A stretch of DNA of 64,000 nucleotides from Ignavibacteria bacterium RIFOXYB12_FULL_35_14 (GTDB lineage Bacteria; Bacteroidota; Ignavibacteria; Ignavibacteriales; Ignavibacteriaceae). Position 1 is the stretch's first letter. The number at the start of each line of letters is the position of its first letter. Where the stretch lies: positions 1-64,000 of the forward strand of contig MHAR01000023.1 in assembly GCA_001803045.1 (NCBI GenBank), in the 5' to 3' direction. The position numbers and the translations under genes were made by a program. The notes beneath the pieces were generated by a model, which saw only the letters and a list, made by a program, of their open reading frames with translations, was not told the origin of the DNA and did no database searches. Positions 35,184-45,684 of the stretch are shown one piece after another.

Positions 35184-36773
35184 ATGAATATGAAAAAAAT
35201 TCTTATTTCCGATTCGATTGATAAAAAATGTTCCATCATTTTACAAAGTTATGGGTACGAAGTTACCTACAAACCCGGAATGACTCCAGATCAAATTAAG
35301 AGTGAAATTGGAAATTATAATGGTTTAATCGTACGAAGCGAAACAAAAGTAAATGCTGAAATAATTTCCAGGATGGAGGAAATGGAAATTATTGGCAGAG
35401 CAGGAACCGGAGTTGATAACATCGATGTTAATACTGCAACCCGGCGCGGAATAATTGTGATGAACACTCCTGGCGGTAATACAATCTCGGCTGCAGAACA
35501 TACAATGGCACTAATGCTTTCGATGTGTAGGAATATTCCTCAAGCAAATATTTCGCTTAAAGAAGCAAAATGGGAACGAAAGAAATTTCAAGGAACCGAA
35601 TTATTCGGTAAGACATTAGGTATTATCGGATTAGGAAAAATTGGAAGGGAAGTTGCAGCAAGATCAAAATCATTCGGGATGAAAATTATTGGCTACGATC
35701 CTTTGTTTTCTGATGAAGCGGCATCAAAAATAGGAATAGAACTTTTTGATCTCGATACACTTTTCGCTCAAGCTGATATTATATCTTTGCACGTTCCGCT
35801 ATCAACTGAGACCAAGCATCTTATTTCAACGGAAACACTGAGAAAATGTAAGAATGGTGTTAAAATAATTAACTGTGCCCGCGGTGGAATAGTTAATGAA
35901 AATGATCTCATAGCTGCCTTGGATTCAGGAAAAGTTTCTGCGGCAGCGATTGATGTATTTGAAAAGGAACCGCCGGATTTTTCACAGAGAATTTTTGAAC
36001 ATCCTAAGATGATTTGTACTCCACATCTTGGTGCATCAACTGAAGAAGCACAGGAAAAAGTAGCAATTCAAATTGCTGAACAAATGCACAATTTCTTTGA
36101 ACATAAAAAAATGTATGGTGTGGTAAATGCTTCCGGACTTGAAGCAATATCTAAAAAAGAAATTTTACCATTTGTAGCTTTGGCTGAAAGTATAGGAAAA
36201 ATTTATGCCCAGATGATTCGCAATCCATTGAAGCAAATAAATATTAATTACTGCGGATCGCTGCTTCATTTATCAGCATCTCTACTTTCCGCATCATTGC
36301 TGAAAGGTTTGCTGTCAAAGCTTCTAACTGAAAATATTAATTTTATTAACTCTCCGGTTCTTGCAAAGGAAATGGGAATTAAAATTAACGAAACTAAGTC
36401 TGATGAAAATTTAAACTACACAAATCTTTTATCGGTTGAATTTTTATCAGATAAAGATAAAAGATTTTTTGCCGGAACGGTATTTGGCAGCAATGAAATT
36501 CGAATAGTTAAAATTGATGATTATTTATTGGAAGTTAAACCCGAAGGGAATCTGCTTTTATACTCGAACATTGACAAACCCGGCATGATTGCCGCTGTAG
36601 GAAAGAAACTTTCAGAAGCTAAAATAAACATTGCCGGCTTGTCATTAGGTCGTTTAGAAGCAGGCAAAGAAGCGCTTACAGTAATCAACGTTGACCATAA
36701 AATTGAAGAAAACGCTCTTGATCAAATTTCTAAGATTGAAGGTGTTCATAATGTTTATTCGGTACAAATATGA
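35184..36773 (+). CDS. serA: D-3-phosphoglycerate dehydrogenase
   Basis: First step of serine synthesis. 529 residues, the long (type 1, ASB plus ACT) form. The substrate-binding part is at about 1-100, the NAD-binding Rossmann GLGKIGRE is near 150, CARGGIVNE and then the catalytic His in PHLGASTEEAQ near 282. The C-terminal ACT domain (about 455-529, beginning SNIDKPGMI) may confer serine feedback. ATG 35184 is used; ATG 35190 is an alternative. Confidence 0.95.
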   Translation: MNMKKILISDSIDKKCSIILQSYGYEVTYKPGMTPDQIKSEIGNYNGLIVRSETKVNAEIISRMEEMEIIGRAGTGVDNIDVNTATRRGIIVMNTPGGNTISAAEHTMALMLSMCRNIPQANISLKEAKWERKKFQGTELFGKTLGIIGLGKIGREVAARSKSFGMKIIGYDPLFSDEAASKIGIELFDLDTLFAQADIISLHVPLSTETKHLISTETLRKCKNGVKIINCARGGIVNENDLIAALDSGKVSAAAIDVFEKEPPDFSQRIFEHPKMICTPHLGASTEEAQEKVAIQIAEQMHNFFEHKKMYGVVNASGLEAISKKEILPFVALAESIGKIYAQMIRNPLKQININYCGSLLHLSASLLSASLLKGLLSKLLTENINFINSPVLAKEMGIKINETKSDENLNYTNLLSVEFLSDKDKRFFAGTVFGSNEIRIVKIDDYLLEVKPEGNLLLYSNIDKPGMIAAVGKKLSEAKINIAGLSLGRLEAGKEALTVINVDHKIEENALDQISKIEGVHNVYSVQI

Positions 36774-36849
36774 TTTCAGCGGTAAAATTGCATCTTGACA
36801 TTAAGTAAAAAACTCGTAATTTCGAATCAGTAAAAAAACACAAATATGC

Positions 36850-36878
36850 TTGACAAAAAATATTGGTTGTGCTATTTT
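36850..36878 (+). promoter_or_regulatory. Sigma70-type promoter ahead of the T9SS cargo gene
   Basis: TTGACA (36850-36855), a 17-base spacer, TATTTT (36873-36878), about 90 bases upstream of the ATG at 36969. It matches the minus-strand promoters near 8.9 and 9.4 kb, supporting a shared housekeeping consensus. Confidence 0.6.
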
Positions 36879-36968
36879 ACCAATGCAATTAGAATTATTG
36901 ATTTTTAAGAAGTAATATTCTAGTAAACAACTAACTCATTATCATTTCATTAACTAAAGGAGCGCGCT

Positions 36969-39269
36969 ATGTTCAAGAAACTTTTTACGGTTACTTTTCT
37001 CTTGCTATGCTTTAGTCTTATGGTTTATGCACAGGAAAAAAGTGTATTAAAACCTGTTGGCTCAGCTTATATCAGCAAGCATAACAGTCCCGAAATAATT
37101 GTTGAACAACCTACTAAAGGAGCAACAATTTATCCTTCCAGTCGTATTTCAAATTTTCCTCTTCCTAGTGCTGTTTTAGGTACTATAGATACTCTTAGCT
37201 ATAGAAAATCATTAGGCGGAAACTGGAATACCAACTTCGGAATGTTTGCAGGCGATTATATGGTCCAATGGTACGAAGCACCTGCTGACCTTATCATTAA
37301 ACAAGTTGGTTTTACTACTTCCGATAATGCTACCGCAGGTACCGAAGTAGCTATTAAATTATATAAAGTGGGGAATGGAATAACTCTTAACAATCTGAAA
37401 AATGTTGGTCCCTCTGCAAGACGACATGGAAACTTTAAATCTGCAGACCCAGCCTATGCTTTGGGAGTCGTAGGATTTGAAGATGAATCCGATGGTTCGG
37501 GTTATAATAATCAGGGAAATTTAACTGCTTTTCCATTTGCAGAAGATATATGGAGTGATGCTGGTTTTGGTTTGACTATAGAGCCAGTAGTATCCCCTTT
37601 TACTGCACCTGTTTATCAATTTATTAACATGACTGACTTGGGTTCTGAACCCCAAGTAAACAGAGGTGAAGTATTTGCGATAGTTATCAAGCACAATGGA
37701 TTGAACTTTGATGGCGCTTCTGACAGAATTGGATTCTGGTCAAAAGGCACAACTGTCAATCCTGACTTTTATGGTTGGAAATTTTATGCTACCGGGCGTA
37801 ATGCTTTTGGAGATACAGCATCTGCATATTGGTACAGCCGCGAATATACTTGGGATTTTGTTGCGGTTGTTGATCTAGTTGGTGACAGGCCTCCGGTGAT
37901 TTCTGGAGTTACTGCTTTATCGACCACTTTGTCAACAAATCCTCGGGCTGTCGCAGCAACTATTACTGATGATAACCCTTCCGGCAGTACACCAGGTGGT
38001 GTTTCTGCTGCAGTTCTCCAATGGAGCACTGATGCCGGGGCAACCTGGAATGATGTTGCTATGACTGCTGCTGGCGATATTTATAGTGCTGATATTCCTG
38101 GACAATCCCCCGGTATTAGCGTTACTTACAGAATAACAGCAACAGATGATAATAATGGAACAAGTGTTTCTGCGCCAATTTCATACAGCATCTTCCAAAA
38201 AACTAAGGATGTGCTGTTTTTATATAATAGTACAAACTTTACAGCAAATACAGCAAGGAGATTATATATTGGAGGTTCTACGAATACTCCCTATATCGTC
38301 GATCCAGTTGAAAATGATATTTGGCTTGCCTCTTATGGTACTGCTGAAGCTTTGGATGTTATGTCCTTATATAAATGGGTAATTCAGGTTGATGGTTCAT
38401 ACCCCAGCCAGGATTTCTCTGATGCTGCAAAAGCTTATTTAGATGGTGCCACGGCAGGAAACGAGAGAAATTACTTCTTATCAAGCCAGGATTATGGATG
38501 TCTGTTAAATGGAACATGTGCTGATATTACCTTTGTAGCAGGTGATTTTCAATATGATTACCTGGGTGTTGAAAAATTGGGTCCGCAAGATTTAACATTT
38601 ACTGCTGGTGTTAAGGTTGAAGTAGCTCCTGTTGCTGCCGATCCATTGAGCGGATGGGTTTCCACTTATAATACCGATAGTAGTGTTACTTATTTCTTCG
38701 ATCCAACATATGAGCTTGGTTTTACCGGTTACATTGATGCAATGACACCAACCTCATCAGCAACACCAATTTTTACCAGAACAAATGGTGGTGAAGTTGT
38801 AGGTGTTAGAAACGAAGGCGCAAATTGGAAAACCGGATTCTTGGCATTTGATTATGCGGCAACTAATTTTAGATCGGATACTTCGCTTTCACAATCAGCT
38901 GATCCGAAATATAATTGGGGTATTTGGGTAGCAAATCAAGCCAGGAAATTCTTGGAGTGGGCTGGATTTACAACTGGTATTGAAACCGTTAATCCTAATG
39001 TACCGGATAAATTTAGTTTATCTCAGAATTATCCTAATCCATTTAACCCAACTACAAATATCAGGTTTGATATTCAGAAGACTTCTCAAGTTGAGTTAAA
39101 GATTTACGATGTACTTGGAAAAGAAGTACAAACATTAGTTAATTCACAATTGTCACCTGGAACGTATAATGTAAACTTTGATGCTGCAAAATTTGCAACC
39201 GGAGTTTATTTCTATACAATTAAAGCCGGTGATTTTGTATCAACTAAGAAAATGATGTTAATTAAATAA
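36969..39269 (+). CDS. T9SS-secreted protein of unknown function
   Basis: 766 residues. A signal peptide (about 1-21, ending MVYAQ) and a C-terminal type A sorting domain (last ~85 residues, SLSQNYPNPFNPTT through GVYFYTIKAG) show export through the T9SS and probable surface attachment. In between there is a lectin- or jelly-roll-like region (about 60-300), then an immunoglobulin-like segment (about 305-405), then a unique region (about 410-665). No catalytic motif was recognised. A strong Shine-Dalgarno (AAAGGAG) precedes the ATG; a terminator follows. Confidence 0.82.
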   Translation: MFKKLFTVTFLLLCFSLMVYAQEKSVLKPVGSAYISKHNSPEIIVEQPTKGATIYPSSRISNFPLPSAVLGTIDTLSYRKSLGGNWNTNFGMFAGDYMVQWYEAPADLIIKQVGFTTSDNATAGTEVAIKLYKVGNGITLNNLKNVGPSARRHGNFKSADPAYALGVVGFEDESDGSGYNNQGNLTAFPFAEDIWSDAGFGLTIEPVVSPFTAPVYQFINMTDLGSEPQVNRGEVFAIVIKHNGLNFDGASDRIGFWSKGTTVNPDFYGWKFYATGRNAFGDTASAYWYSREYTWDFVAVVDLVGDRPPVISGVTALSTTLSTNPRAVAATITDDNPSGSTPGGVSAAVLQWSTDAGATWNDVAMTAAGDIYSADIPGQSPGISVTYRITATDDNNGTSVSAPISYSIFQKTKDVLFLYNSTNFTANTARRLYIGGSTNTPYIVDPVENDIWLASYGTAEALDVMSLYKWVIQVDGSYPSQDFSDAAKAYLDGATAGNERNYFLSSQDYGCLLNGTCADITFVAGDFQYDYLGVEKLGPQDLTFTAGVKVEVAPVAADPLSGWVSTYNTDSSVTYFFDPTYELGFTGYIDAMTPTSSATPIFTRTNGGEVVGVRNEGANWKTGFLAFDYAATNFRSDTSLSQSADPKYNWGIWVANQARKFLEWAGFTTGIETVNPNVPDKFSLSQNYPNPFNPTTNIRFDIQKTSQVELKIYDVLGKEVQTLVNSQLSPGTYNVNFDAAKFATGVYFYTIKAGDFVSTKKMMLIK

Positions 39270-39286
39270 GAAACTGAAACTTAATT

Positions 39287-39336
39287 AAGCGGGTGACATT
39301 TTCTTAGTTTTTAAGAGAATTCACCCGTTTCTTTTT
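39287..39336 (+). terminator. Intrinsic terminator after the T9SS cargo gene
   Basis: CGGGTGA (39290-39296) pairs with TCACCCG (39321-39327), followed by TTTCTTTTT. The 24-base loop is long but the T-rich tail is good. It separates this gene from the TonB receptor gene. Confidence 0.65.
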
Positions 39337-39370
39337 ATTATCAATTTGTAAAAAATAATTAGGAGAGGTT

Positions 39371-42256
39371 ATGAAAAAATATTTTCTAATTCCTTTAACT
39401 TTTTTCCTAGTATGCATTATTGGATCATCTGTTCTGGCGCAAACTGGCGTAGGAAAACTCGCTGGTAAAGTAACTGATGCTGATAGCAAGGAAGGATTAA
39501 TAGGCGCTAATATTATAATTTTAGGCACTGATTTAGGCGCAGCTTCAAATATTAATGGTAATTATTTTATCTTAAATATTACCCCTGGAACTTATGATGT
39601 TAAAATAAGCTACGTTGGGTATGCTGACCAAATTCTAAGTAACATCAGAATTGTTCCAGGTATAACTCAAGAACTAGATGCTTCTTTAATTCCCGGTATC
39701 GAATTAAAAGAAATAATAGTTACTGACAGACCTTTTGAAACTAAGTCCACTAATACTGTTAAAGTTTTTAGTGATAAAGAAATAAATAATTTACCTGTAA
39801 AGGGCATTGAGAATTTAGTTTCACTACAATCCGGCGTAGTAATAGCTGAGGGATCTGGTGGTGCTTCGGGAAATGCAACAATAAACGTGCGTGGAGGGCG
39901 TGGTGGTGAAGTTGTATATATCGTAGATGGTGTTGTTCAAAATGATCCTTATTATGGTCAAAACTTTTCCTACGTTAGTAATGCAGCAATTGAGCAGATA
40001 GCATTTCAGGTAGGTGGTTTTGAAGCTAAATATGGCCAAGCCCAATCAGGAATTGTAAACGTTACAACCAAATCTGGCAGTCCTTTTTATACAGCTTTTG
40101 CCGATGTATTAACTTCTTCTTTTACAGATGATTATGGTTATAATCTTTATACTGTTAATCTTGGTGGACCCATAATACCTAATGTTAAGGGTCAAACTTT
40201 CTTTCTCTCTACAGAAAGAGGATGGTTTTTAGACAGTGATCCCTCTGCTGTTGGTGTAGAATTTAAGTCCATAGATTATAAATCAGCTACTATACCTGGT
40301 AACAATGCTGATGTTTGGCGCGTTTCAGGTAGAACGTATCATGAACTAACAAGTGATATTAATTTAAGATTTGGTGTTAATTATAATGCACGGAATTATC
40401 GATCGGTTCTGCTTTTTGGAGATCTAGTAGGAACCGAATCCTTAAAAAATAATTCTGAACATAATCCACGCATTCAGGATAGAAACCTAAGTTTAACTGG
40501 TCGTTATTCTCATAACCTAAATAAAAATTCATTTATTAACTTAAATTTAGGTTATAAGAAGTTTTCAAGAGAGCGCGGTGATGGAATTTTCTTTGATAGA
40601 TTGCAAGAGTATGGAGATACTTTATATAATCCATACCTTACCACGCAGGGAGATCATCTTGATTTAAATATTGATGAAGCTGGAATATTCCAAGCAAAAG
40701 GATATGTGTATAATAACTATCTAAAAGTCAATAATAATACTTTCGTTGGAGATTTAAGTTATACTAATCAGCTTGATAATCATTTGATTGAGTTTGGTGT
40801 GGGTGGCAATTATAATATCTTAAGATTGTACAGCATTGGACCTCTAAGATTAGCCCTAAATAATAGAACCTATATTGATGCTAATGGCGATACCGTAGCG
40901 GCAAAATCATTAGAGGAAAGATTTGAGGAAAGAAGACCACTAAGATATGGTTATGATGTTATGGGAAATGAAATTGGTACTGATGCTCCTTTAGGTGCAC
41001 CAACCCCAATTTTAGCATTTGCTTACTTGCAAGATAGATTTGAATTGGAAGACCTTGTTTTGAATCTTGGTCTCAGAGTAGATTATTTTAATTCAAAAAC
41101 ACGCGTTTTCAAAAACCCTTCATTGCCTTATGGTGGAGGCACCAATCCGCAGAATTTTGATGATGGTGACTATATTGAAAGAAAACCCGAATGGTTTGTA
41201 TCTCCTAGAATTGGACTTGGATTTCCGGTAACTGATAATACAATATTCCATGCGCAATTTGGTAGGTTTATTCAAGAACCGAGACTTGCAGACGTGGTTT
41301 TATTTGAGAGCAGAACATATTTACTAAGACAAACTGATAATTTCGGTTTTAATAATGGTGAAATATCAAGTGAAATAACTACTCAGTATGAAATTGGTTT
41401 CAGACAAGCTTTCGGAAACGATGTTGCCGCACTTAATATTACTGCTTTCTATAAGAATACTGAAGGTCTTACTAATCAGTCTTTGAGTTACTTTTTTAGA
41501 GAAGAAGGTGGGCAGAGATTTAAAATTTTCGGATCAGTAAATTCTGATTTCGGAACAGTCAAAGGTCTTGCAATAAATCTTGATGTTCCAAGATTAAGCT
41601 ACTTCTCATTTTCTTTAAATTATACATTTTCAATTGCTGAGGGAACTGGTTCATCAACAAATTCATCTTATGTTGCGGCATTTCGTAACATAGGTGGAGA
41701 AATTCCAAAAGTAGTCGCCCCCCTCGATTTTGATCAACGACACACTGGAGTATTTAACATTAACTTTTTTGTTCCTGAAAATGATCTTGGATTCCTGGAA
41801 AGGACTTCTGCCAATTTATTAGTTTCGTTTAATAGTGGTAGACCATATACCCCGCTTGAGACACAAAATTTATTAGTAGATTTCACTAATTATGGCGATA
41901 CAAAAGGTTATGTTAATTCAAAATACGGACCCGGAAGTTTCAGAATTGATTTGAAATTAGAGAAATCGTTTAAATTTGAATCATTTGAATTTACGCCGTA
42001 TTTGTGGGTTGAAAATTTACTTGATGCTAAAAATGTTGGTACAGGAATAAATCCGAATTCGCCGGGTGGAGTTTGGAGATCTACCGGTTCACCATCAACC
42101 ACTAATTTTTTAGAAACAGAGCAGGGTAAAACTCAAGCTGCTGCCAAAGGAGAAGATTGGGTAAATGATTATAAGAGTTTGGAAAATAATCCTTATAATT
42201 ACGGTATTCCGAGGTTAATTAAGTTAGGTTTTAAAGTTAATTTTTCAAGCAAATAA
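39371..42256 (+). CDS. TonB-dependent receptor with carboxypeptidase-regulatory-like domain
   Basis: 961 residues, outer-membrane beta-barrel. Signal peptide about 1-24; CarboxypepD_reg-like domain about 28-112 (GKLAGKVTDADS); plug domain about 113-230 with INVRGGRGGEVVYIVDGV; barrel to the end. The C-terminus is not the classic strictly aromatic type (ends NFSSK). No SusD-like partner gene is next to it; instead a secreted protein and a PorV-like gene follow, so it is unlikely to be a standard glycan-import Sus pair. Confidence 0.87.
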   Translation: MKKYFLIPLTFFLVCIIGSSVLAQTGVGKLAGKVTDADSKEGLIGANIIILGTDLGAASNINGNYFILNITPGTYDVKISYVGYADQILSNIRIVPGITQELDASLIPGIELKEIIVTDRPFETKSTNTVKVFSDKEINNLPVKGIENLVSLQSGVVIAEGSGGASGNATINVRGGRGGEVVYIVDGVVQNDPYYGQNFSYVSNAAIEQIAFQVGGFEAKYGQAQSGIVNVTTKSGSPFYTAFADVLTSSFTDDYGYNLYTVNLGGPIIPNVKGQTFFLSTERGWFLDSDPSAVGVEFKSIDYKSATIPGNNADVWRVSGRTYHELTSDINLRFGVNYNARNYRSVLLFGDLVGTESLKNNSEHNPRIQDRNLSLTGRYSHNLNKNSFINLNLGYKKFSRERGDGIFFDRLQEYGDTLYNPYLTTQGDHLDLNIDEAGIFQAKGYVYNNYLKVNNNTFVGDLSYTNQLDNHLIEFGVGGNYNILRLYSIGPLRLALNNRTYIDANGDTVAAKSLEERFEERRPLRYGYDVMGNEIGTDAPLGAPTPILAFAYLQDRFELEDLVLNLGLRVDYFNSKTRVFKNPSLPYGGGTNPQNFDDGDYIERKPEWFVSPRIGLGFPVTDNTIFHAQFGRFIQEPRLADVVLFESRTYLLRQTDNFGFNNGEISSEITTQYEIGFRQAFGNDVAALNITAFYKNTEGLTNQSLSYFFREEGGQRFKIFGSVNSDFGTVKGLAINLDVPRLSYFSFSLNYTFSIAEGTGSSTNSSYVAAFRNIGGEIPKVVAPLDFDQRHTGVFNINFFVPENDLGFLERTSANLLVSFNSGRPYTPLETQNLLVDFTNYGDTKGYVNSKYGPGSFRIDLKLEKSFKFESFEFTPYLWVENLLDAKNVGTGINPNSPGGVWRSTGSPSTTNFLETEQGKTQAAAKGEDWVNDYKSLENNPYNYGIPRLIKLGFKVNFSSK

Positions 42257-42275
42257 TTTACTTGAGGTTTTTACA

Positions 42276-45200
42276 ATGGAAAAAAAATATATGATGAGTA
42301 ATTATTTTTTAATTATTCTATTTACAATTGCCTTTGTTTTTCCGGGTTCCTTCTCAAACGCTGGCGATCTTAAAAATGCAGGTGAGAAGAAGAAATCATT
42401 AAGCAAAACAACGGCAGATGATGCTTTTAGATTCAATGTTAATAGGCTAGATATTCCTATTAATAATAGAGGTGTTATCGCAAACGTTGACCTTGTTGAT
42501 ATTGAAGAGGGACAAATTGATGGAAAAGGATTCCTATTCAGCGGTGGTTTCTTGATGGGTGGTAAAAATGGAAACTTAGTTTGGGCAAACGGAGTTGCAT
42601 CGGCTTCAAGAGTTGAAGATTATCTGCCCGGAACAGCTACTATTCCTGATACAGACCCTCGAATGAAGCTTTATATCCTTAAAGAGTCTGATCCTCCTTT
42701 TGGGGAATCATGGCAAGACTGGAAAAATGCAGTAGACCTTGGGGCGTATTTTTATGATGGTGATAAAGATGGTGCGTATAACCCCGTTGATAAAAACGGC
42801 AATGGTTCCTGGGATGCTGATGAGGATCGTCCCGATTTACTTGGCGATCTAACTGCATGGTGTGTGTACACTGATGCCCTACCTAAAGGCGATCGAAGAT
42901 ACTCGGATGTAAATCCGCTCGGTATAGAAATTCGTCAGACAATTTGGGGTTACTCAACGTCAGGTGATTTAGGTAATATTATATTTATAAGGTATTCAAT
43001 AAACAATGCAGGAACTGTTGCTCAAAGGTTGGACTCCGTTTATTTTGGTGTATGGGCCGATCCGGATTTAGGTAGTGCATCCGGTTATACTGACGATCTC
43101 GTTGGAAGTGAACCTAATGAAAATACCGGTTATGTTTATAACGATGGACCAGATGCCACTTTTGGTGTTGATCCACCAACATTCTTAATAGACTTTTTCC
43201 AGGGTCCATTGCTATACACAAACAATCCTGCCGATTTAGCATTTAATACTAAAGGTCCTATTCTTGGCATTGATACCATCCAAGGGGCAAGAAACTTAGG
43301 AATGTCCTCATTTGTTCATTACATGAATGGTATTTCCGGACAAGAAGATCCTAATAATAAAGAGCAAGCTTATAATTATTTAAGAGGATTTAATCAGAAC
43401 GGTATAGTTGTTAACCCATGTAGCTGGTTGTGGGGTACGGTTTATGGACCACCCGGAACATGTAATACAATAAATGGCCGCTATATGTATTCTGGCGATC
43501 CGGTAACATTACAAGGCTGGGTGAATAATACTCCCACCGATCAAAGACAGATGTCTAATACAGGCCCATTTATTTTGGATGCAAATAAACCGGTTGATAT
43601 AATCGCTGCTTATGTAGTTGGAAGAAGCACTTCTGCTTTGAAGTCAATTACACTAGCAAAGAAAATTGACCGTGCAGCTAAGTTTGTTTTCAATAATAAT
43701 TTTAATTTTCCACCTGCACCTCCTATTGTTGCACCAGTAATCAAAACAGAAGATAATTCAATCGAATTAATTTGGGAGACTGCTCCTCAGGTTAATTATA
43801 AAGCTGTTGGACGAGGATATGATATGGTATTTGATAATTATCAAGTATTCATGCATAATGTTAATTCAGTTTCTGAATTTGAGAGCGGGAGAAGAAACAC
43901 TGTTTTATTTGCTAAATATGATGTGGCTAACGATATAACTAATATGATATTCGAAGATCCTGTAACTTTAACTCGAGAACTTATTTATGAGCAGGGTACA
44001 CAATTGGATTCTTCAGTTTATGGAAATCCTAAAACAGGACGTATTAGTCTTAAGATTACTACAGATCCGTTTACAAATGGACCATTGGTGAAAGGTAAGC
44101 CTTATTTCTTTTCAATAGTTAATACTGCATACAATATGGAAGAGGTTGTAAAACTTGATGCGACCGGTAACTATATGATTCCCTTGACTGCTGCAGTTGG
44201 TTCAATTGCAAATGTTCCCACAATTTTAAGTGATGGAATTAGTCCAGTTGGAATTGTTCCTGGTAAAGATATACTTACACCTTTCCGCAGCGGCGTTAAA
44301 GCTGAGCATCCTCAGGGTGTTTCAGAAAGCATTGTAACTTATGAGGTTAAGGATAGAAATTCCGTTAGTGCAGATCCAATTGAAATTGGATTCAGAAAAG
44401 ATGCTTCAAGCATTCCATATAATTTGTTTTATTATTTAAAGAATACAAATACTGGATCAATTCTTTTTGATTCATTATTAACATTTGGTTCAGGAAGTGT
44501 GAATAATTTGATTAATGGATTGGTAGTGAACGTAGAATGGACTAAACCTAGAATAAAATCTTATGAATATTCTGGAACCGGAGAATCATGGTTCACACTT
44601 GATACGGTTAAAAACGTTCTGGGTCCTTTCTATATCGGGCAAGATGTAACTGATTCATTGGGTGTTCCGGGTGCTATATCCGGCCGGAAATCAAAAATCA
44701 CTACTGCCGATCAACTTAAAAAGGTTGAAATCAGGTTTGGTGAAAACAGTAATGCTTACAGGTATGTAAGAAAACCAATAAGATTCGTTTTTGCCGGTGA
44801 CTCAGGTATAGTTTCAGTTCCTTTTCAAGCTTGGTATGTCGACAAGGAAAAAAATATTGAGCAGAGATTAGCAGTTGGTTTCACCGAAACTGCAGCAATA
44901 TCTGATTCATTTGGTACACCGGATGGTTTGTATAATCCCGGTAAAGATATCACCAAAACAAAAGAATATATAATTGTATTTAATACCCCTTACGATCCAG
45001 ATTGTAATAACGTGATTTACAAAGGAAATACAACTCGTTGGGCCGATTTAGGTAATGGTTATGTGATTCCCACGACAATACCGAATGTAACGGATTCAAT
45101 GAAAACTATAGCCAGTAGCGCCTTTTTCGATGCCTTGTATGTTGTTGGTCTACAAAGAAGATCTGATGCTGCAGCATTTAATCCAACAGGCAAATATATT

Positions 45201-45617
45201 ATTGATATAAGTAAACCACTAACGACATTAGATAAGTATGTTATCTCAAATGTACAAACTAATCTTAATATAGATGAAAAGAGAGCGCTGTTTGAGAAGG
45301 TGAATGTCTTTCCAAACCCGCTTTTTGCTTACAATCCAGGAGTTGGTTACACTGGTGGTTCACCTGATGCACCATATATTACTTTTTCCAATCTTCCTGA
45401 TGCCGTTAGCATCAAAATTTATACGGTAAGTGGTAATTTGGTAAGAACTCTTGAAAAGAATGATAATTCTCCATTTATGACATGGAATTTGCAAAACGAA
45501 GACAGGTTAAGAGTGGCTTCAGGAATGTATTTAGCGATTGTAAGTAATCCGGAATTAGGTGATAAAGTTCTTAAATTTGCAATTATTCTGCCTCAAAAGC
45601 AGATTCAAAAATATTGA
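42276..45617 (+). CDS. Large secreted protein, likely T9SS-associated
   Basis: 1113 residues with a signal peptide (about 1-29). The C-terminal ~100 residues (VNVFPNPLFAYNP ... KIYTVSGNLVRTLE ... SGMYLAIVSN) are a divergent T9SS sorting-domain variant. The middle has an acidic DKDGAYNPVDKNGNG stretch (about 167-181), suggestive of calcium binding, and beta-rich segments. No enzyme motif was recognised. It lies 19 bases after the TonB receptor gene and 67 bases before the PorV-like gene, suggesting an operon. Confidence 0.72.
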   Translation: MEKKYMMSNYFLIILFTIAFVFPGSFSNAGDLKNAGEKKKSLSKTTADDAFRFNVNRLDIPINNRGVIANVDLVDIEEGQIDGKGFLFSGGFLMGGKNGNLVWANGVASASRVEDYLPGTATIPDTDPRMKLYILKESDPPFGESWQDWKNAVDLGAYFYDGDKDGAYNPVDKNGNGSWDADEDRPDLLGDLTAWCVYTDALPKGDRRYSDVNPLGIEIRQTIWGYSTSGDLGNIIFIRYSINNAGTVAQRLDSVYFGVWADPDLGSASGYTDDLVGSEPNENTGYVYNDGPDATFGVDPPTFLIDFFQGPLLYTNNPADLAFNTKGPILGIDTIQGARNLGMSSFVHYMNGISGQEDPNNKEQAYNYLRGFNQNGIVVNPCSWLWGTVYGPPGTCNTINGRYMYSGDPVTLQGWVNNTPTDQRQMSNTGPFILDANKPVDIIAAYVVGRSTSALKSITLAKKIDRAAKFVFNNNFNFPPAPPIVAPVIKTEDNSIELIWETAPQVNYKAVGRGYDMVFDNYQVFMHNVNSVSEFESGRRNTVLFAKYDVANDITNMIFEDPVTLTRELIYEQGTQLDSSVYGNPKTGRISLKITTDPFTNGPLVKGKPYFFSIVNTAYNMEEVVKLDATGNYMIPLTAAVGSIANVPTILSDGISPVGIVPGKDILTPFRSGVKAEHPQGVSESIVTYEVKDRNSVSADPIEIGFRKDASSIPYNLFYYLKNTNTGSILFDSLLTFGSGSVNNLINGLVVNVEWTKPRIKSYEYSGTGESWFTLDTVKNVLGPFYIGQDVTDSLGVPGAISGRKSKITTADQLKKVEIRFGENSNAYRYVRKPIRFVFAGDSGIVSVPFQAWYVDKEKNIEQRLAVGFTETAAISDSFGTPDGLYNPGKDITKTKEYIIVFNTPYDPDCNNVIYKGNTTRWADLGNGYVIPTTIPNVTDSMKTIASSAFFDALYVVGLQRRSDAAAFNPTGKYIIDISKPLTTLDKYVISNVQTNLNIDEKRALFEKVNVFPNPLFAYNPGVGYTGGSPDAPYITFSNLPDAVSIKIYTVSGNLVRTLEKNDNSPFMTWNLQNEDRLRVASGMYLAIVSNPELGDKVLKFAIILPQKQIQKY

Positions 45618-45684
45618 GAAAAACGTTTAACATATGAGATTTATCTAGTGTTATTGTTTAACAATTTTTATATGGAGAATAAAT

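Noticed and set aside
39304-39528. Minus-strand frames inside and beside the T9SS/TonB genes
   Set aside because: They are shadows of the plus-strand coding frames or cover the terminator; no ribosome site or family features.
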